Below are positions 43,001-52,580 of a stretch of DNA of 64,000 nucleotides, one piece after another. Below the pieces are notes generated by a model. The model was not told the DNA's origin, searched no databases, and was given only the letters and a program-made list of their open reading frames with translations. This DNA comes from Eunapius fragilis. Its lineage: Eukaryota; Porifera; Demospongiae; Spongillida; Spongillidae. The position numbers and the translations under genes are program-made. The stretch is from positions 2,082,163-2,146,162 of the forward strand of contig OY811972.1 of the NCBI GenBank assembly GCA_963681505.1, written 5' to 3'. How positions within the stretch are numbered: the stretch's first letter is position 1; the number at the start of each line of letters is the position of its first letter.

Positions 43001-45683
43001 CAATTCGTCAGCTGTTCAAGCTCACATTTCTTCTCAAACATCATCCACAACAGAGATTGGTGATGGCCTACTCACACATGACGATGAATCCTACACGAAG
43101 ACCACCCTAGGGGAGCATGAACAGTCGGACAACTCTGGGACTGCGAAGGTGTTGGGGGTGAAGTGGAGACCAAGAGATGATGTCCTCATCTTTGATATCA
43201 GCAACCTTCACAGTATCGCTACCGTTACAGAACCCACCAAACGGAACATTATTGGGCTCTGTGCAAGGTTCTACGACCCTCTGGGATTTGTTTCGCCTGT
43301 AACAGTGCGATTTAAGATACTATTCCAGGAAATTTGCGCTGCCAAGCTGGACTGGGATGCTCACTTAGATGGTGAATTACTGAAGAAGTGGAATAGATTG
43401 CTGTTGGGTCTTCGACAGTCACAACCACTCTATGTTCCACGTTGCTACTTCCATGGTCTTGACAAGCCTACTTCTTGCAACCTCGTTGGGTTTTGTGACG
43501 CTTCAAAAAGGGCATATGCAGCAGTTGTTTACCTGAAAATGAGACTTGCAGATAAATGTGTCATACGATTCGTAGTTTCAAGAACAAGGGTCGCCCCTCT
43601 GAACACGCAATCGATACCAAGGCTTGAACTGTTGGCTGCTCTTCTTCTTTCTCGACTATTATTCAGTGTAGCCAGTGCCCTAGGACCAGAGTTAGTACTT
43701 GGTGAACCAGTGTGTTATACTGACTCAAAAATTGCACTGTTCTGGATCAGGGGATATGAGAAAGAATGGAGACAATTTGTTCAAAATCGTGTCAATGAAA
43801 TTCGATCCTTGATTCCTACCAAGTATTGGCACCATTGTTCTGGCGAAACGAATCCGGCTGATCTTCCTTCAAGAGGAGTCGATCTTTCTGAGCTGACCGA
43901 GAGCACATTGTGGTTCACGATACCCCATCACATTTATGAACCTGAGCAATTGAACTGTGATTCTGCTTCAGAAGTTGTCCCAGAGGAGTGCTTGGCAGAA
44001 CTGAAGACTGAGGCTCGCCCTCAAGGCATCCATAACTTATTGACCCATGCTTCTGCTCGTCTGAACGATGCCATAAAGGGTGAAGACTTTAGTACGCTCA
44101 AACACCTTCTCAAGGTGACAGCTCTCGTAATGAAGTTCGTTGCGCTTCTAAGGTCAAGAGCAAAGGGTGAAGAGATGACAGCAATGATTAGCACAGTAGA
44201 TATTGCTAATGCAGAGTTGAGCTGGATCAAGTTGTCACAAACCTTTGTGCATGACGAGAAGTTTAATGCACACTATCAACAACTTGCTGTATTTTGTGAC
44301 AAAGATGGTGTTTGGAGATGCAAGGGGAGATTGCACCATGCTGACCTACCCGAATCAAGCAAGCATCCTATTCTTCTGGATAAGTCGAACTACTTCACCA
44401 CGCTGATTGTGAGAGACTGCCACGCTAGAGTTATGCACAGTGGAGTTAAGGCAACCCTCACTGAACTGCGGTCAAGGTTCTGGATAGTGAAGGGGAGACA
44501 ATTTGTGCGGAGACTGGTACATGAGTGTAAGGTTTGCAAACGGTTTAACTCCAAACCTATTGTTGGACCACCTCCTCCTCCTTTGCCTGACTTCAGAACA
44601 CAAGTGTCACCGCCATTCAGTTTCACCGGTGTCGATTACATTGGGCCTCTGTTTTTGAGGAATGGTGATAAGATATGGATCTGTCTTTTCACTTGTTGCG
44701 TTGTTCGAGCTGTCCATTTGGAGTTAGTTCCAGACTTAACAGCAGAAGCGTTCATCCGATGCTTGAGGCGATTTACTGCTAGGCGCGGCATTCCCTGCAA
44801 GATTGTCTCAGACAACAGCAAGACATTTAGATCTGCCAGTAAGATGGTGACCTCGCTCCTAGGCATGCCAGAGACGCAACAGCATTTCAAGAACCTTCAC
44901 ATGCAATGGATGTTCATTCTGGAAAAGGCACCGTGGTGGGGAGGGTTCTATGAGAGGATGGTTCAGCTTGTTAAGAGATGCCTGCTGAAGGTCGTTGGGC
45001 AAGCCAGATTGTCACATGATGAATTGTTCACAGTTCTGGTGGAGGTCGAAGCCACTCTCAACTCTCGCCCCATTTCTTATGTGTCATCAGAGGATGTGGA
45101 TGAACCGCTCACCCCATCCCACTTGCTTGTTGGTCGCCGTCTGCTCAATTTACCTGATTCGGTGAACAGTGAGACAGACCCAGACTTCGGAACCAGTCCT
45201 GACCGAACTGGCCTGACGCAACGGATGGTCTATCTAAACAGAATTTTGCACCACTTCTGGGAAAGATGGAAGGCTGAGTATCTCACCGGATTGAGAGAGA
45301 GTCACCGTAACTTACAAGCAAGGCCTACCAACGATGCTATCGCCGTGGGAGATGTAGTACTGATTCATGAGCCTAACAAACCAAGGTCCTTGTGGCGAAT
45401 GGGTCGAGTTGAGGAGCTGCTACATGGTTCAGATGGAAACGTAAGGGGGGCATCCCTACGCGTGCAATCAGGTGATAGACGTCCAATACTGTTGAGGCGA
45501 CCTGTTCAGCACATCTATCCACTCGAGACTGATGTTGTACCTTCAGGATTGCAAGAACCAGCCACTGACCAAGGAGAGCGTTTGGTTGATCCTATCATTG
45601 AGGAGGATAAGGATTCTCATCGTCCTAGAAGGGCAGCAGCCCAGGCCGCCAGATTTAGGATACAGGAATTACTGAATGATTGA
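40098..45683 (+). CDS. BEL/Pao Gag-Pol polyprotein
   Basis: 1,861 residues in one frame. Order: charged N-terminus (1-170); DUF1759-type Gag (about 174-330, LPKLELRRFDGELTEW); cysteine knuckles (about 378-440, CFVCLKKHHMAKKC, CSTCNGRHHSSIC); aspartic protease (about 505, LILDSGSQ); BEL/Pao RT (about 770-1,010, motif A TADIEKAF near 852, YVDD at 931-934); RNase H (about 1,132-1,260, GFCDASKRAY, CYTDSKIALFWI); integrase zinc-binding (about 1,440-1,480) and core (Asp near 1,512 in TGVDYIG, Asp near 1,570 in IVSDNSK, Glu near 1,619 in GGFYERM); C-terminal DUF5641-like region (about 1,700-1,810). All main catalytic residues are present. The start at 40,098 lies 28 bp after the LTR, within a compact leader. 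No frameshift between gag and pol, as is usual in this superfamily. Confidence 0.96.
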   Translation: MSEQEIVKKKRIRAGHRGSVKRITSQAQEMLEGEINVAKLTQYLTSLKDKLGIISTLDSEILIATEEQDDIANEIEQADITRELIETTMMEIQGALSDLTSSRGRAAQNIPANGQTDAQPRETTTSSSTEVPSSGNQSQQRTAETTRDSSDTTPGNAEPAVNVNPGSTSSKVRLPKLELRRFDGELTEWTAFWDSYESAIHNSTDLSAIDKFTYLRSLLEGPAATAIAGLTLSSPNYAEAITILKKRFGNKQAIVSRHMDTLMNLEAVASQNNYKGLRQLYNLMESHVRGLHALGIPSSSFGTLLASVFMNKLPPELRLTVSREVVEDKWELDAVMKIVEKEIDARERAAASLCMGSKRQSREQPTVAALLTPSTEGCCYCGQSHVPNSCGIVSNPEARKKALLKGGRCFVCLKKHHMAKKCRSPLRCSTCNGRHHSSICSGTTQGSSPSGALPSRQTSSTQALSSPQSTTLSMYIDMKNPVLLQTATATVYSADRPYATTVIRLILDSGSQKSYITNKLRDSLRLPRKQSQVVSIKTFGSQVERMETCDIVELKFKAKMGTDFELSLFTVPMICEPLSGQPINWAVERFPYLQGLDLADSCDSSDALELSILIGVDQYWKVATGGILRGNTGPTAMETKLGWVLSGPVPGLNRDPSMACLTCSHVLKVDTSINSVPHRLADLEKKLQAFWDLDTLGIVDGENSVYDKFVESVSFQDGRYCVSLPWKTPRPMLPDNFELSQRRLFNLLKRLRQTPHVLTQYDAVIREQIKSGIVEIVENPHDGPIGATHYIPHHAVIREDKKTTKMRIVYDASAKSTGPSLNCCLYAGPTFGQNILDILIRFRVFRIAVTADIEKAFLMVSVAREDRDALRFLWVDDITAPLPRLVTLRFARVVFGVSSSPFLLNATIRRHVEGYRLSDPLFVERFIRSIYVDDLTCGSDSEEGAIELYTKSRQCMAEAGFNLRKFISNSSAVQAHISSQTSSTTEIGDGLLTHDDESYTKTTLGEHEQSDNSGTAKVLGVKWRPRDDVLIFDISNLHSIATVTEPTKRNIIGLCARFYDPLGFVSPVTVRFKILFQEICAAKLDWDAHLDGELLKKWNRLLLGLRQSQPLYVPRCYFHGLDKPTSCNLVGFCDASKRAYAAVVYLKMRLADKCVIRFVVSRTRVAPLNTQSIPRLELLAALLLSRLLFSVASALGPELVLGEPVCYTDSKIALFWIRGYEKEWRQFVQNRVNEIRSLIPTKYWHHCSGETNPADLPSRGVDLSELTESTLWFTIPHHIYEPEQLNCDSASEVVPEECLAELKTEARPQGIHNLLTHASARLNDAIKGEDFSTLKHLLKVTALVMKFVALLRSRAKGEEMTAMISTVDIANAELSWIKLSQTFVHDEKFNAHYQQLAVFCDKDGVWRCKGRLHHADLPESSKHPILLDKSNYFTTLIVRDCHARVMHSGVKATLTELRSRFWIVKGRQFVRRLVHECKVCKRFNSKPIVGPPPPPLPDFRTQVSPPFSFTGVDYIGPLFLRNGDKIWICLFTCCVVRAVHLELVPDLTAEAFIRCLRRFTARRGIPCKIVSDNSKTFRSASKMVTSLLGMPETQQHFKNLHMQWMFILEKAPWWGGFYERMVQLVKRCLLKVVGQARLSHDELFTVLVEVEATLNSRPISYVSSEDVDEPLTPSHLLVGRRLLNLPDSVNSETDPDFGTSPDRTGLTQRMVYLNRILHHFWERWKAEYLTGLRESHRNLQARPTNDAIAVGDVVLIHEPNKPRSLWRMGRVEELLHGSDGNVRGASLRVQSGDRRPILLRRPVQHIYPLETDVVPSGLQEPATDQGERLVDPIIEEDKDSHRPRRAAAQAARFRIQELLND

Positions 45684-45735
45684 ACCCTTTGTTAACCATG
45701 TCCCTTGTTGACCAGCTATGCCAGTCAAGGGGGAG

Positions 45736-45868
45736 TGTCTGATATTTAGTTGTTACGTAATAATTGTAATGTGTATCGCGTGATTCATTATTCCTTTGAA
45801 CGTGAAGTGAGGGTGGATTGTCGCGTACGAAATCTACAGTGATCCTGCGATTGTAAAGATCTTGCACA
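45736..45868 (+). repeat. BEL/Pao 3' LTR
   Basis: 133 bp, identical by eye to the 5' LTR, preceded by the polypurine tract AAGGGGGAG and followed by the GGAGC duplication. Confidence 0.95.
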
Positions 45869-45873
45869 GGAGC

Positions 45874-46984
45874 TGAGATAGACAATGCATAGTGTGTTCC
45901 AGATAGACACTATGGTTGTGCTGTACAATTCAATACAGTACATGGATTTTCACAGGGACGGGATCGAAGTTCGAACATCCCCCGAGGTCACCTTTACCAT
46001 TGAATTTGCTCCTTTCAAATCGTTAATTCAAATCAATCTGGATTTTACATACACCGACGTAACTATATAAACGCTCGTGTGAATGTATATAGAGTCTGGG
46101 GTTGCTAATTCTATAATTTTACGGATTCATTAAAGTATTATTATGCCGGGAGGAATGCATGGAATGCAATATAGAGCTCTTTCATGGTCACATGACGCGT
46201 GGACTTTAATTGCGTTAATTGCTTTATTGTCCGCCATATTGGTGCTCGGTTTACTATGGAAATATTTGAGCTTATGCTCTGTTTCGGTACTTTTGATACG
46301 TATAACTCGCGCTCCGAGGGCACAAGTAAAAATCATATTTTTACAAATCTGAGTAATGTGTTCGACCACAATAATATATATTTAAACGACACTCTGAAGT
46401 AATGCTACGTACCAAAACCAAGCATAAGCCCATACGTCTCCATTATAAACGAGCACCAATATGGTGGACTAATTAGAAGATGAATCCTATTAAGTCACGC
46501 GATGAAAGAGCTCTATAGTAACGAGGCTCTGTGTGAATTGCGTTAGAAATGGTTTTCCCTGTAGCCACAGTTTGAACTAGTCTGGGGACTCGACTGATCG
46601 GTTGGAGACTATCGGTCTGGTAACCTGCACGCAACGACCTACTGCAGAATTCCTGCAGTAGCATGAACTTATTGTAGCCCGACCTCTTAGCATGAATATG
46701 TTATAGTCCGACCAGCCCAGACATCACTGTTGACTTAGCTAACCACGTGTATGCAAAATAGAGGGTGGTTTCAGAGCTGCTGCAGCTTTAATGATAGATC
46801 GAACAAGCGCCTACGTGTAGGCGAAAAACGCAATTTAAGCCTACCTGTAGGCGTTCTTTTGTATAATGCTAAGGTACTTTTTCGTGCTGTAAAAATTTGC
46901 AAATTGATACCGTGCGAAGCTGAAACATTTCTCTTTCTATTAAAAGTTGTTTCGTTCTCATTTCTTAACCGAATCGTCGCGTGC
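45874..46984. other. Stretch with a diverged foldback element
   Basis: An imperfect inverted repeat spans about 46,165-46,520: ATAGAGCTCTTTCAT with CACATGACGCGTG on the left, CACGCGATGAAAGAGCTCTAT on the right, and inner GTCCGCCATATTGGTGCTCG / CGAGCACCAATATGGTGGAC. Its arms have diverged and the centre is long. No gene is supported elsewhere in the stretch. Confidence 0.6.
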
Positions 46985-48113
46985 ATGCTTTCAATGGCGA
47001 AGGGCATAAAAGTTGGTAGCGGAGTGCGGGTTTTGAGAGGCAAGTTTTCCACACAGAAAGGAGTTGTGCAAGCGTCGGAAGGAGTAGGACGGGCACGAAA
47101 ATGGATAGTAAAGCTGAATGGCGGTGTTTTGGAGCGTTTTTCAGCTAGGACGTTGGAACTGGAGCAAAGGCATTTAATTCCGCCCCCCCCCCCCCCCCCC
47201 CCCCCCCCAACGTCCATCAGGGCTGTTTCTCAGGAGGAAGAAGACTCCTGCAGCTCCAATACTTCCTCAGATGAAAACAGCACCAGTGACAGTGATGAGA
47301 TGCGTGAAGTAGATGAAGATGGAGCATCCCGTCGAGCAAGCGACGTTTCAGAAGGGTAAGACTCCCAATTTTCAAAATCCGTTGCGGTTCATTATCAAAT
47401 ACATCTCTTTGTTTATGCCCGCATGCATTATGCGTGATGCAGAAGGACCAACTGGAGCAATCGGGACACGGCAGCAGGGTCTAATGTCGATGACGATAGA
47501 ATAGTACTCGATGGTGTTGAATGGCGTAAAATGGGTGACGTAACTGTTGAACTGAACGGGCCAGCATATCAGCGCAAGGCTGCATTACACCATCCATTGC
47601 ACGAGAGGTCCACGGAGCTGGATTTTGGAAAATGATGATGCCTGCAGATCTCATGCGCAACATCATCGAAGCCACCAACCTGCATACTGAAATGGAAGAG
47701 AAACCTCTTGATTATGAGCAGCTGCAGCATTTCTTTGGCATTCTCCTTGCAATGACTCTGGTTTCAGGAGGTGACGGAGGGATATGTGGAGAACAGAATC
47801 AAATGGGCCATTCCCTGCCCCTGCTTTTGGAAGGTATATGGCCTGCCATGATTTCGAAAGAATACTTCGGAACTTGAAGCTGTGTGTGTACACCGATGAA
47901 GAGTTAGCAGATGATCCTTGGTTGTCTATTCGAAGTGCAGTGGATTCGTTCAATAGGAATCGCAGAGGGAGCATCTCACCTGGTGTAACATTGTGTGCTG
48001 ACGAGAGTATGGGAAGTTGGCGAGCATTGTCTGCTAATGTAGGTTGTAGTTACCTCATTGGACATTCAGTCCTCCCTCCACTCTACACTTTCACCACCAC
48101 CATCGCATATTAA
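46985..48113 (+). pseudogene. piggyBac-type transposase, broken and truncated
   Basis: The N-terminal part (46,985-47,359) has a small basic KOW-like segment (GSGVRVLRGKFSTQKGVV), a run of prolines from a poly-C tract (47,183-47,208) and a Ser/Asp/Glu-rich acidic stretch. A probable intron follows (GTAAG at 47,357; GATGCAG acceptor at 47,442). The next part continues to STELDFGK-stop, then after a one-base shift to MMMPADLMRNIIEATNLHTE. After a second shift near 47,785 it reads FGRYMACHDFERILRNLKLC and DPWLSIRSAV, up to PGVTLCADESMGSWRA with the first catalytic Asp. The remaining catalytic part is missing. Not functional. Confidence 0.82.
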
Positions 48114-48293
48114 TGTGTATGTCAAAGTTTTAATACCACTACAAACAGACACGTGTGCAGTGCAAAAATGACTAAATCTTTGTATCTTGCAGCATTCATA
48201 AAACTACACATGCACAAAGCAGTTCAAATAGCTAGCAAACTAATGAATAGGACTGCACACACACATGCCTCAACGTACACATATTTCACACCA

Positions 48294-48498
48294 CTAACTG
48301 CCTTTAAGTAACATTCCTTGTGTTTTTTCATATATATTTGCATCGTCAAGAGTGGCCATGTCAACCTGATCATAAACTGTTTTTCCTGTATCCTCCAGTT
48401 GCACCTTCACATGGTCTGCACATGACTCATATACCACAGAGGGAACTTGGCTTTGGTCAACATTGGGTCCTTTGGCAGCCATCTTCCTCCTCATGATC
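48294..48498 (-). pseudogene. Receptor copy 3: cytoplasmic tail exon
   Basis: Same acceptor and frame as copies 1 and 2. The tail contains VVYES, KTVYDQVDMATLDDANIYEK and TQGM. The stop codon used in copy 2 is changed to Leu, adding LLKGS before the next stop. It belongs with the TM exon at 49,442-49,819. The copy has no upstream exons, so it is not a complete gene. Confidence 0.8.
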
Positions 48499-49441
48499 CT
48501 GTGTGAGTGCAAGCCCGTGAACTACTGTTGTGAGGAATTAGTAACATACACTTATGCAGTTATATGTCCAGTTAAACAAATTGGAGATGGAGGGGGGGTG
48601 GGGGTGGAGTAAACACGAGTGGATATTGCCCTAATCTGGAGCAGCCGTCTGAAGGCGGCCAACACATACATGCGCAAATAGCATTCAACAGAAGTCTAGT
48701 CAAGAAGTTATATGACATTATATCAATGACACTGGACCACAGTGGATGGACTCATATGTGTATAGCAAAGTTTGTTCATGCAACTGCCATTGGCCTGTTC
48801 TAACAATGTTTACATGGTTTGTTGCTATCTGCTCTGCAGTGCACGTGGAGTCCATACAAGGTGTTGGTATATGTTCCTCTACTAGCTAAAACATAGCATT
48901 GATGACTGGTTGCATGGCAAAATCCTAAAACGATAACAATATGCTTTGAAACTATTTGTACTATACACAGATGCACCTCACACTAGCTCTGAGCAGACTC
49001 AAAGAGCTGCAATGCTGGCAGCCATTTTTATGGCAAACATTAATTCTATTTCCGGCTATGATCCCCTAACCCTAATCCTAACCCTAACCCTAAGAGCTTA
49101 TCCCTGGTATAGGCACTTCAGTTGAAGTTCAAACATGACCACATGTTATAATCATGGCTATAAATGATGCTAGCTAACTGAAAGGGCCTAGGGAATCCCG
49201 CTGTAGTGGGGTACTGTTACATTACTAAACTTCTAGTCATAATGCACTTAAAATTCAGTTCAGTTAAGATGTTTTGCCATAAGGATTATCATAATGCATA
49301 CAATCTTGTTAATGCATCTAAAGGTATGTGGAATTGTACAATATAAATCTAGACACTTACAATCAAATGCTCATTTCATTAAAATTAGATTTCACAAACT
49401 TTAGCAGTACAGAGAAGAATATTATCAAAGGAATAACTTAC
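48499..49441 (-). other. Receptor copy 3 intron with interstitial telomere-like repeat
   Basis: Homologous to the same intron in copies 1 and 2, without the TTAA element. At about 49,064-49,094 it carries four to five CCCTAA repeats that are not in the other copies (see separate entry). Confidence 0.75.
49064..49094. repeat. Interstitial telomere-like repeat (CCCTAA)n
   Basis: CCCTAACCCTAATCCTAACC continues CTAACCCTAAG. Copies 1 and 2 have GATCC followed by (T/C)A(T/G)CAAGGGCCC at the same site, so the telomeric repeats replaced or were inserted into unique sequence. Confidence 0.88.
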
Positions 49442-49819
49442 ATATACGCAACAATGGCAACCAGAATAGCTAACAGTACACCAATGGAGAGCCCTCCAAT
49501 AAAAGCACCAGTAAGGGGTCCTGCCTGACTGCTGACTCCTTGTGGAGCACTCATAACTGGATACACCTTGAATGTATGACCATTAGCAGTGAGAGTTGGG
49601 GAGCCCTGCACCAGTAACCATGCAACCAGTTGTGCTGCTAAAGTAGACCCTGTGATGTCTCCAGAAGCAGAGGAATATGATATGCTGGCTGTGTACAATA
49701 ATGCCTGACCACCTGAAGTACAGGTAATGGAGTGTTTGATGTCTGCTTCATCCAAGCTGATTTTGTACAAATGAGTAAGAACCGTAGTTTGAGGCAGCCA
49801 TAGTAGCAAGTTGAGTATA
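49442..49819 (-). pseudogene. Receptor copy 3: TM exon, frameshifted
   Basis: Contains the same LVAWLLVQGSPTLTANGHTF and hydrophobic AFIGGLSIGVLLAILVAIVA segments and a GTAAGT donor. A 14-nt deletion near 49,788 (relative to copy 1) shifts the frame upstream of them. Homology to copy 1 ends at about 49,926, where the junction to another repeat and the 13-bp satellite begins. Confidence 0.82.
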
Positions 49820-49974
49820 CTGAGTGATTCCATGTGTATTCAATGAAAAAAAGAAACCGTAGAAAGGACAAGATAAACCCCATCACTTGCATGCTTTGAA
49901 ATGAATGAAAATCATTCCCTCACATCGCTTGGACTGAGAGTGCCCCCAAAATACTTGACATTATCCCTGTAGGT

Positions 49975-51035
49975 ACATAGTACAGGTACATAGTACAGGT
50001 ACATCGCACAGGTACATAGTACAGGCACATAGAACAGGTACATGTACATGTACATAGTACAGGTACATAGCACAGGTACATAGCACATGTACATAGTACA
50101 GGTACATAGCACAGGTACATAGCACAGGTACATAGTACAGGTACATAGCACAGGTACATAGCACAGGTACATAGCACAGGTACATAGCACAGGTACATAG
50201 TACAGGTACATAGTACAGGTACATAGCACAGGTACATAGCACAGGTACATAGCACAGGTACATAGCACAGGTACATAGCACAGGTACATAGTACAGGTAC
50301 ATAGCACAGGTACATAGCACAGGTACATAGTACAGGTACATAGCACAGGTACATAGTACAGGTACATAGTACAGGTACATAGTACAGGTACATAGCACAG
50401 GTACATAGCACAGGTACATAGCACAGGTACATAGCACAGGTACATAGCACAGGTACATAGCACAGGTACATAGTACAGGTACATAGTACAGGTACATAGT
50501 ACAGGTACATAGTACAGGTACATAGTACAGGTACATAGCACAGGTACATAGTACAGGTACATAGTACAGGTACATAGCACAGGTACATAGTACAGGTACA
50601 TAGTACAGGTACATAGTACAGGTACATAGTACAGGTACATAGTACAGGTACATAGTACAGGTACATAGTACAGGTACATAGTACAGGTACATAGCAACAG
50701 GTACATAGTACAGGTACATAGTACAGGTACATAGTACAGGTACATAGCACAGGTACATAGCACAGGTACATAGTACAGGTACATAGTACAGGTACATAGC
50801 GCAGGTACATAGTACAGGTACATAGCAACAGGTACATAGTACAGGTACATGGTACAGGTACATAGTACAGGTACATAGTACAGGTACATAGTACAGGTAC
50901 ATAGTACAGGTACATAGTACAGGTACATAGTACAGGTACATAGTACAGGTACATAGTACAGGTACATAGTACAGGTACATAGTACAGGTACATAGTACAG
51001 GTACATAGTACAGGTACATAGTACAGGTACATAGT
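49975..51035. repeat. 13-bp satellite array, left part
   Basis: About 80 units of TACAGGTACATAG, with TA/CA alternation at one position (GTACAGG versus GCACAGG) and rare GCAACAGG variants. The period of 13 is not divisible by three and the unit has no minus-strand stop, so all three minus frames stay open (13-residue repeats such as MYLYYVPVLCTCT). This is not a gene. The array is interrupted by the LTR element at 51,036. Confidence 0.95.
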
Positions 51036-51347
51036 TGTCAGGGAAGCCAGCCAGTCCTAAGGTCCTGAGTGCAACAATTGAGGGACAGTAACCTGTCACA
51101 AGGCTGCATTCAGAAGGTTGAACTAAAGTGTTGTAATACGAACTTGAGGTTAAAGTTAGTCACGTATTGTTGACATGTGTATGTGTATATAAGCATGCAC
51201 GTATGTTGGAAATATAGATGAACATGATGATGATGATGAGAGTTCTCTGAGTTATTGGCCTGCGTTAATGTATACTGCTGCAGTGTAGTATAGTTTTGGT
51301 GGTCTACAGCGTCGGCACGATAGCACGTTACTATACGGTCCTCTACA
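51036..51347 (+). repeat. Gmr1-like element 5' LTR
   Basis: 312 bp, TG...CA ends. It includes a GATGATGATGATGAG microsatellite that has one repeat unit fewer in the 3' LTR. Confidence 0.92.
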
Positions 51348-51413
51348 TTTGGTGGCAGCGGTGGGATCGTGAGCCGTTAGATAGCTTTCTGACTACACGT
51401 TGAGCGACGGTGT

Positions 51414-52580
51414 ATGACAACCCGTTCCGGTCGATCATTTCGAGCAGGCGAGATGTCGGAACAAGTGCTGCAGGAAATGCTGCAGAAGTTGATTGAGGAT
51501 AGGCCGGCAGAAACGAGAAGAGGAGATTGAACGCGAAAGACTCAGACGAGAAGAAGAACGCGTACAGCGCGAGAAAGAGATAGCAGAAGAGAGAGCGAGA
51601 CGAGAAGAGGAACGCTTACAGCGCGAGAGAGAGATTGCAGAAGAAGGGAGGCGCCGAGAAAGAGAAGCGGGAGAGAGAGCCAAAGAAATGGGAGCACAGA
51701 TGGAAAAGCTCATGAGAATCGTTGAAGAAAGGTCCGCTTCAACATCGAAGGGGGCTACTGAACTAAGCGTAAAGCTGGTCGCTTTGATGGAGCGCGACGA
51801 TATTGAGTCGTATCTGGTGACTTTCGAAAGAATCATGACAGCGCACAAGGTAGACAAGGGACGATGGCCTCACTACCTTGCCCCACAGCTGACGGGAAAA
51901 GCTCAATTGGCTTTCGCTGCATTGCCGGTGTCAGATTCAGCGGACTACGATGCGATTAAGACAGCGGTCCTCGTGAGGTACGACATCAATGAGGATTCGT
52001 ATAAAAATCGTTTTCGGTCGTCGAAGCGGAAGGAAGGAGAAACGAATAGAGAGTTTGGTGTAAGGATGATGGACTTGTTAACCAAGTGGCTCAAGGACCA
52101 CAAGACGGTCGACCAGGTTCATCAGGTGTTGGGAATAGAGCAGTTCCTGAGCTCGCTACCTGTGGAAAAGAGATTATGGCTGGTGGAGCGGAAGCCGAAG
52201 ACATGCCTTCAAGCGGGCGAGTGGCTCGATGAGTATGAGCAGGCGAGGAGGCAAGATGTCAGACTTCTCAAGCCGAGGGACAAGGCTCCAGGGAAGGAAT
52301 CCGGTGAAGGAGACAGGGACGCTGGTCCGAAGGAGTCCCAACCCGAATATAGGAGCCCGCAGCGACAGTTACCCAGATGTTACAACTGTCACAAGATGGG
52401 CCATGTGGCGAGCAGATGCCCGAAGAATGCGGCTACGTTCTTTGGAGGGCGGGCAAAGCAGTCCAATGTGAAGGAAGGGCACTCGCTGGTGTGGAAGAGA
52501 GGCTACGTGGAAGGAAGAGAAGTAAAAGACATTGTTCTAGATACCGGTGCGGCTAGGACATTAGTGCGAGGCGATCTAGT
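51414..52580 (+). pseudogene. Gag and protease start of the Gmr1-like element
   Basis: The ATG at 51,414 opens a short frame that shifts near 51,505 into the long frame. The N-terminus is a Glu/Arg-rich coiled coil. Residues from about 51,790 (IESYLVTFERIMTAHKV) to 52,250 form a Gag capsid-like region of SCAN-like character (FLSSLPVEKRLWLVERKP). A CCHC knuckle follows (CYNCHKMGHVASRC, about 52,378-52,420). The protease active site DTGAARTLVRGDL begins at about 52,542, then the frame runs into the inverted piece at about 52,580 and the protease is cut. Confidence 0.85.

Larger units (their letters stand above)
39937..45868 (+). mobile_element. Complete BEL/Pao LTR retrotransposon
   Basis: 5,932 bp. 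The two 133-bp LTRs (39,937-40,069 and 45,736-45,868) are identical by eye and start TGTCTGAT and end TTGCACA. The 5-bp duplication GGAGC flanks both sides (39,932-39,936; 45,869-45,873). Immediately after the 5' LTR lies TGGTCCTTCGAGCCGG, the complement of a metazoan tRNA-Tyr 3' end, as primer binding site. AAGGGGGAG directly before the 3' LTR is the polypurine tract. One uninterrupted ORF of 1,861 codons spans the interior. Identical LTRs and an open ORF indicate a very recent insertion, potentially autonomous. Confidence 0.96.

Noticed and set aside
46771-47217. Minus-strand 148-codon gene
   Set aside because: Shadow of the piggyBac-type plus-strand frame through the poly-C tract.
49975-51035. 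CRISPR-like regular array
   Set aside because: Units are contiguous 13-bp tandem repeats without spacers, in a eukaryotic genome.
49912-51099. Long minus-strand ORFs of 352 to 395 codons
   Set aside because: They are translations of the 13-bp satellite in all three frames; no real coding signal.
51435-51857. Minus-strand Ser/Leu-rich gene
   Set aside because: Antisense shadow of the Glu/Arg-rich gag coiled coil.
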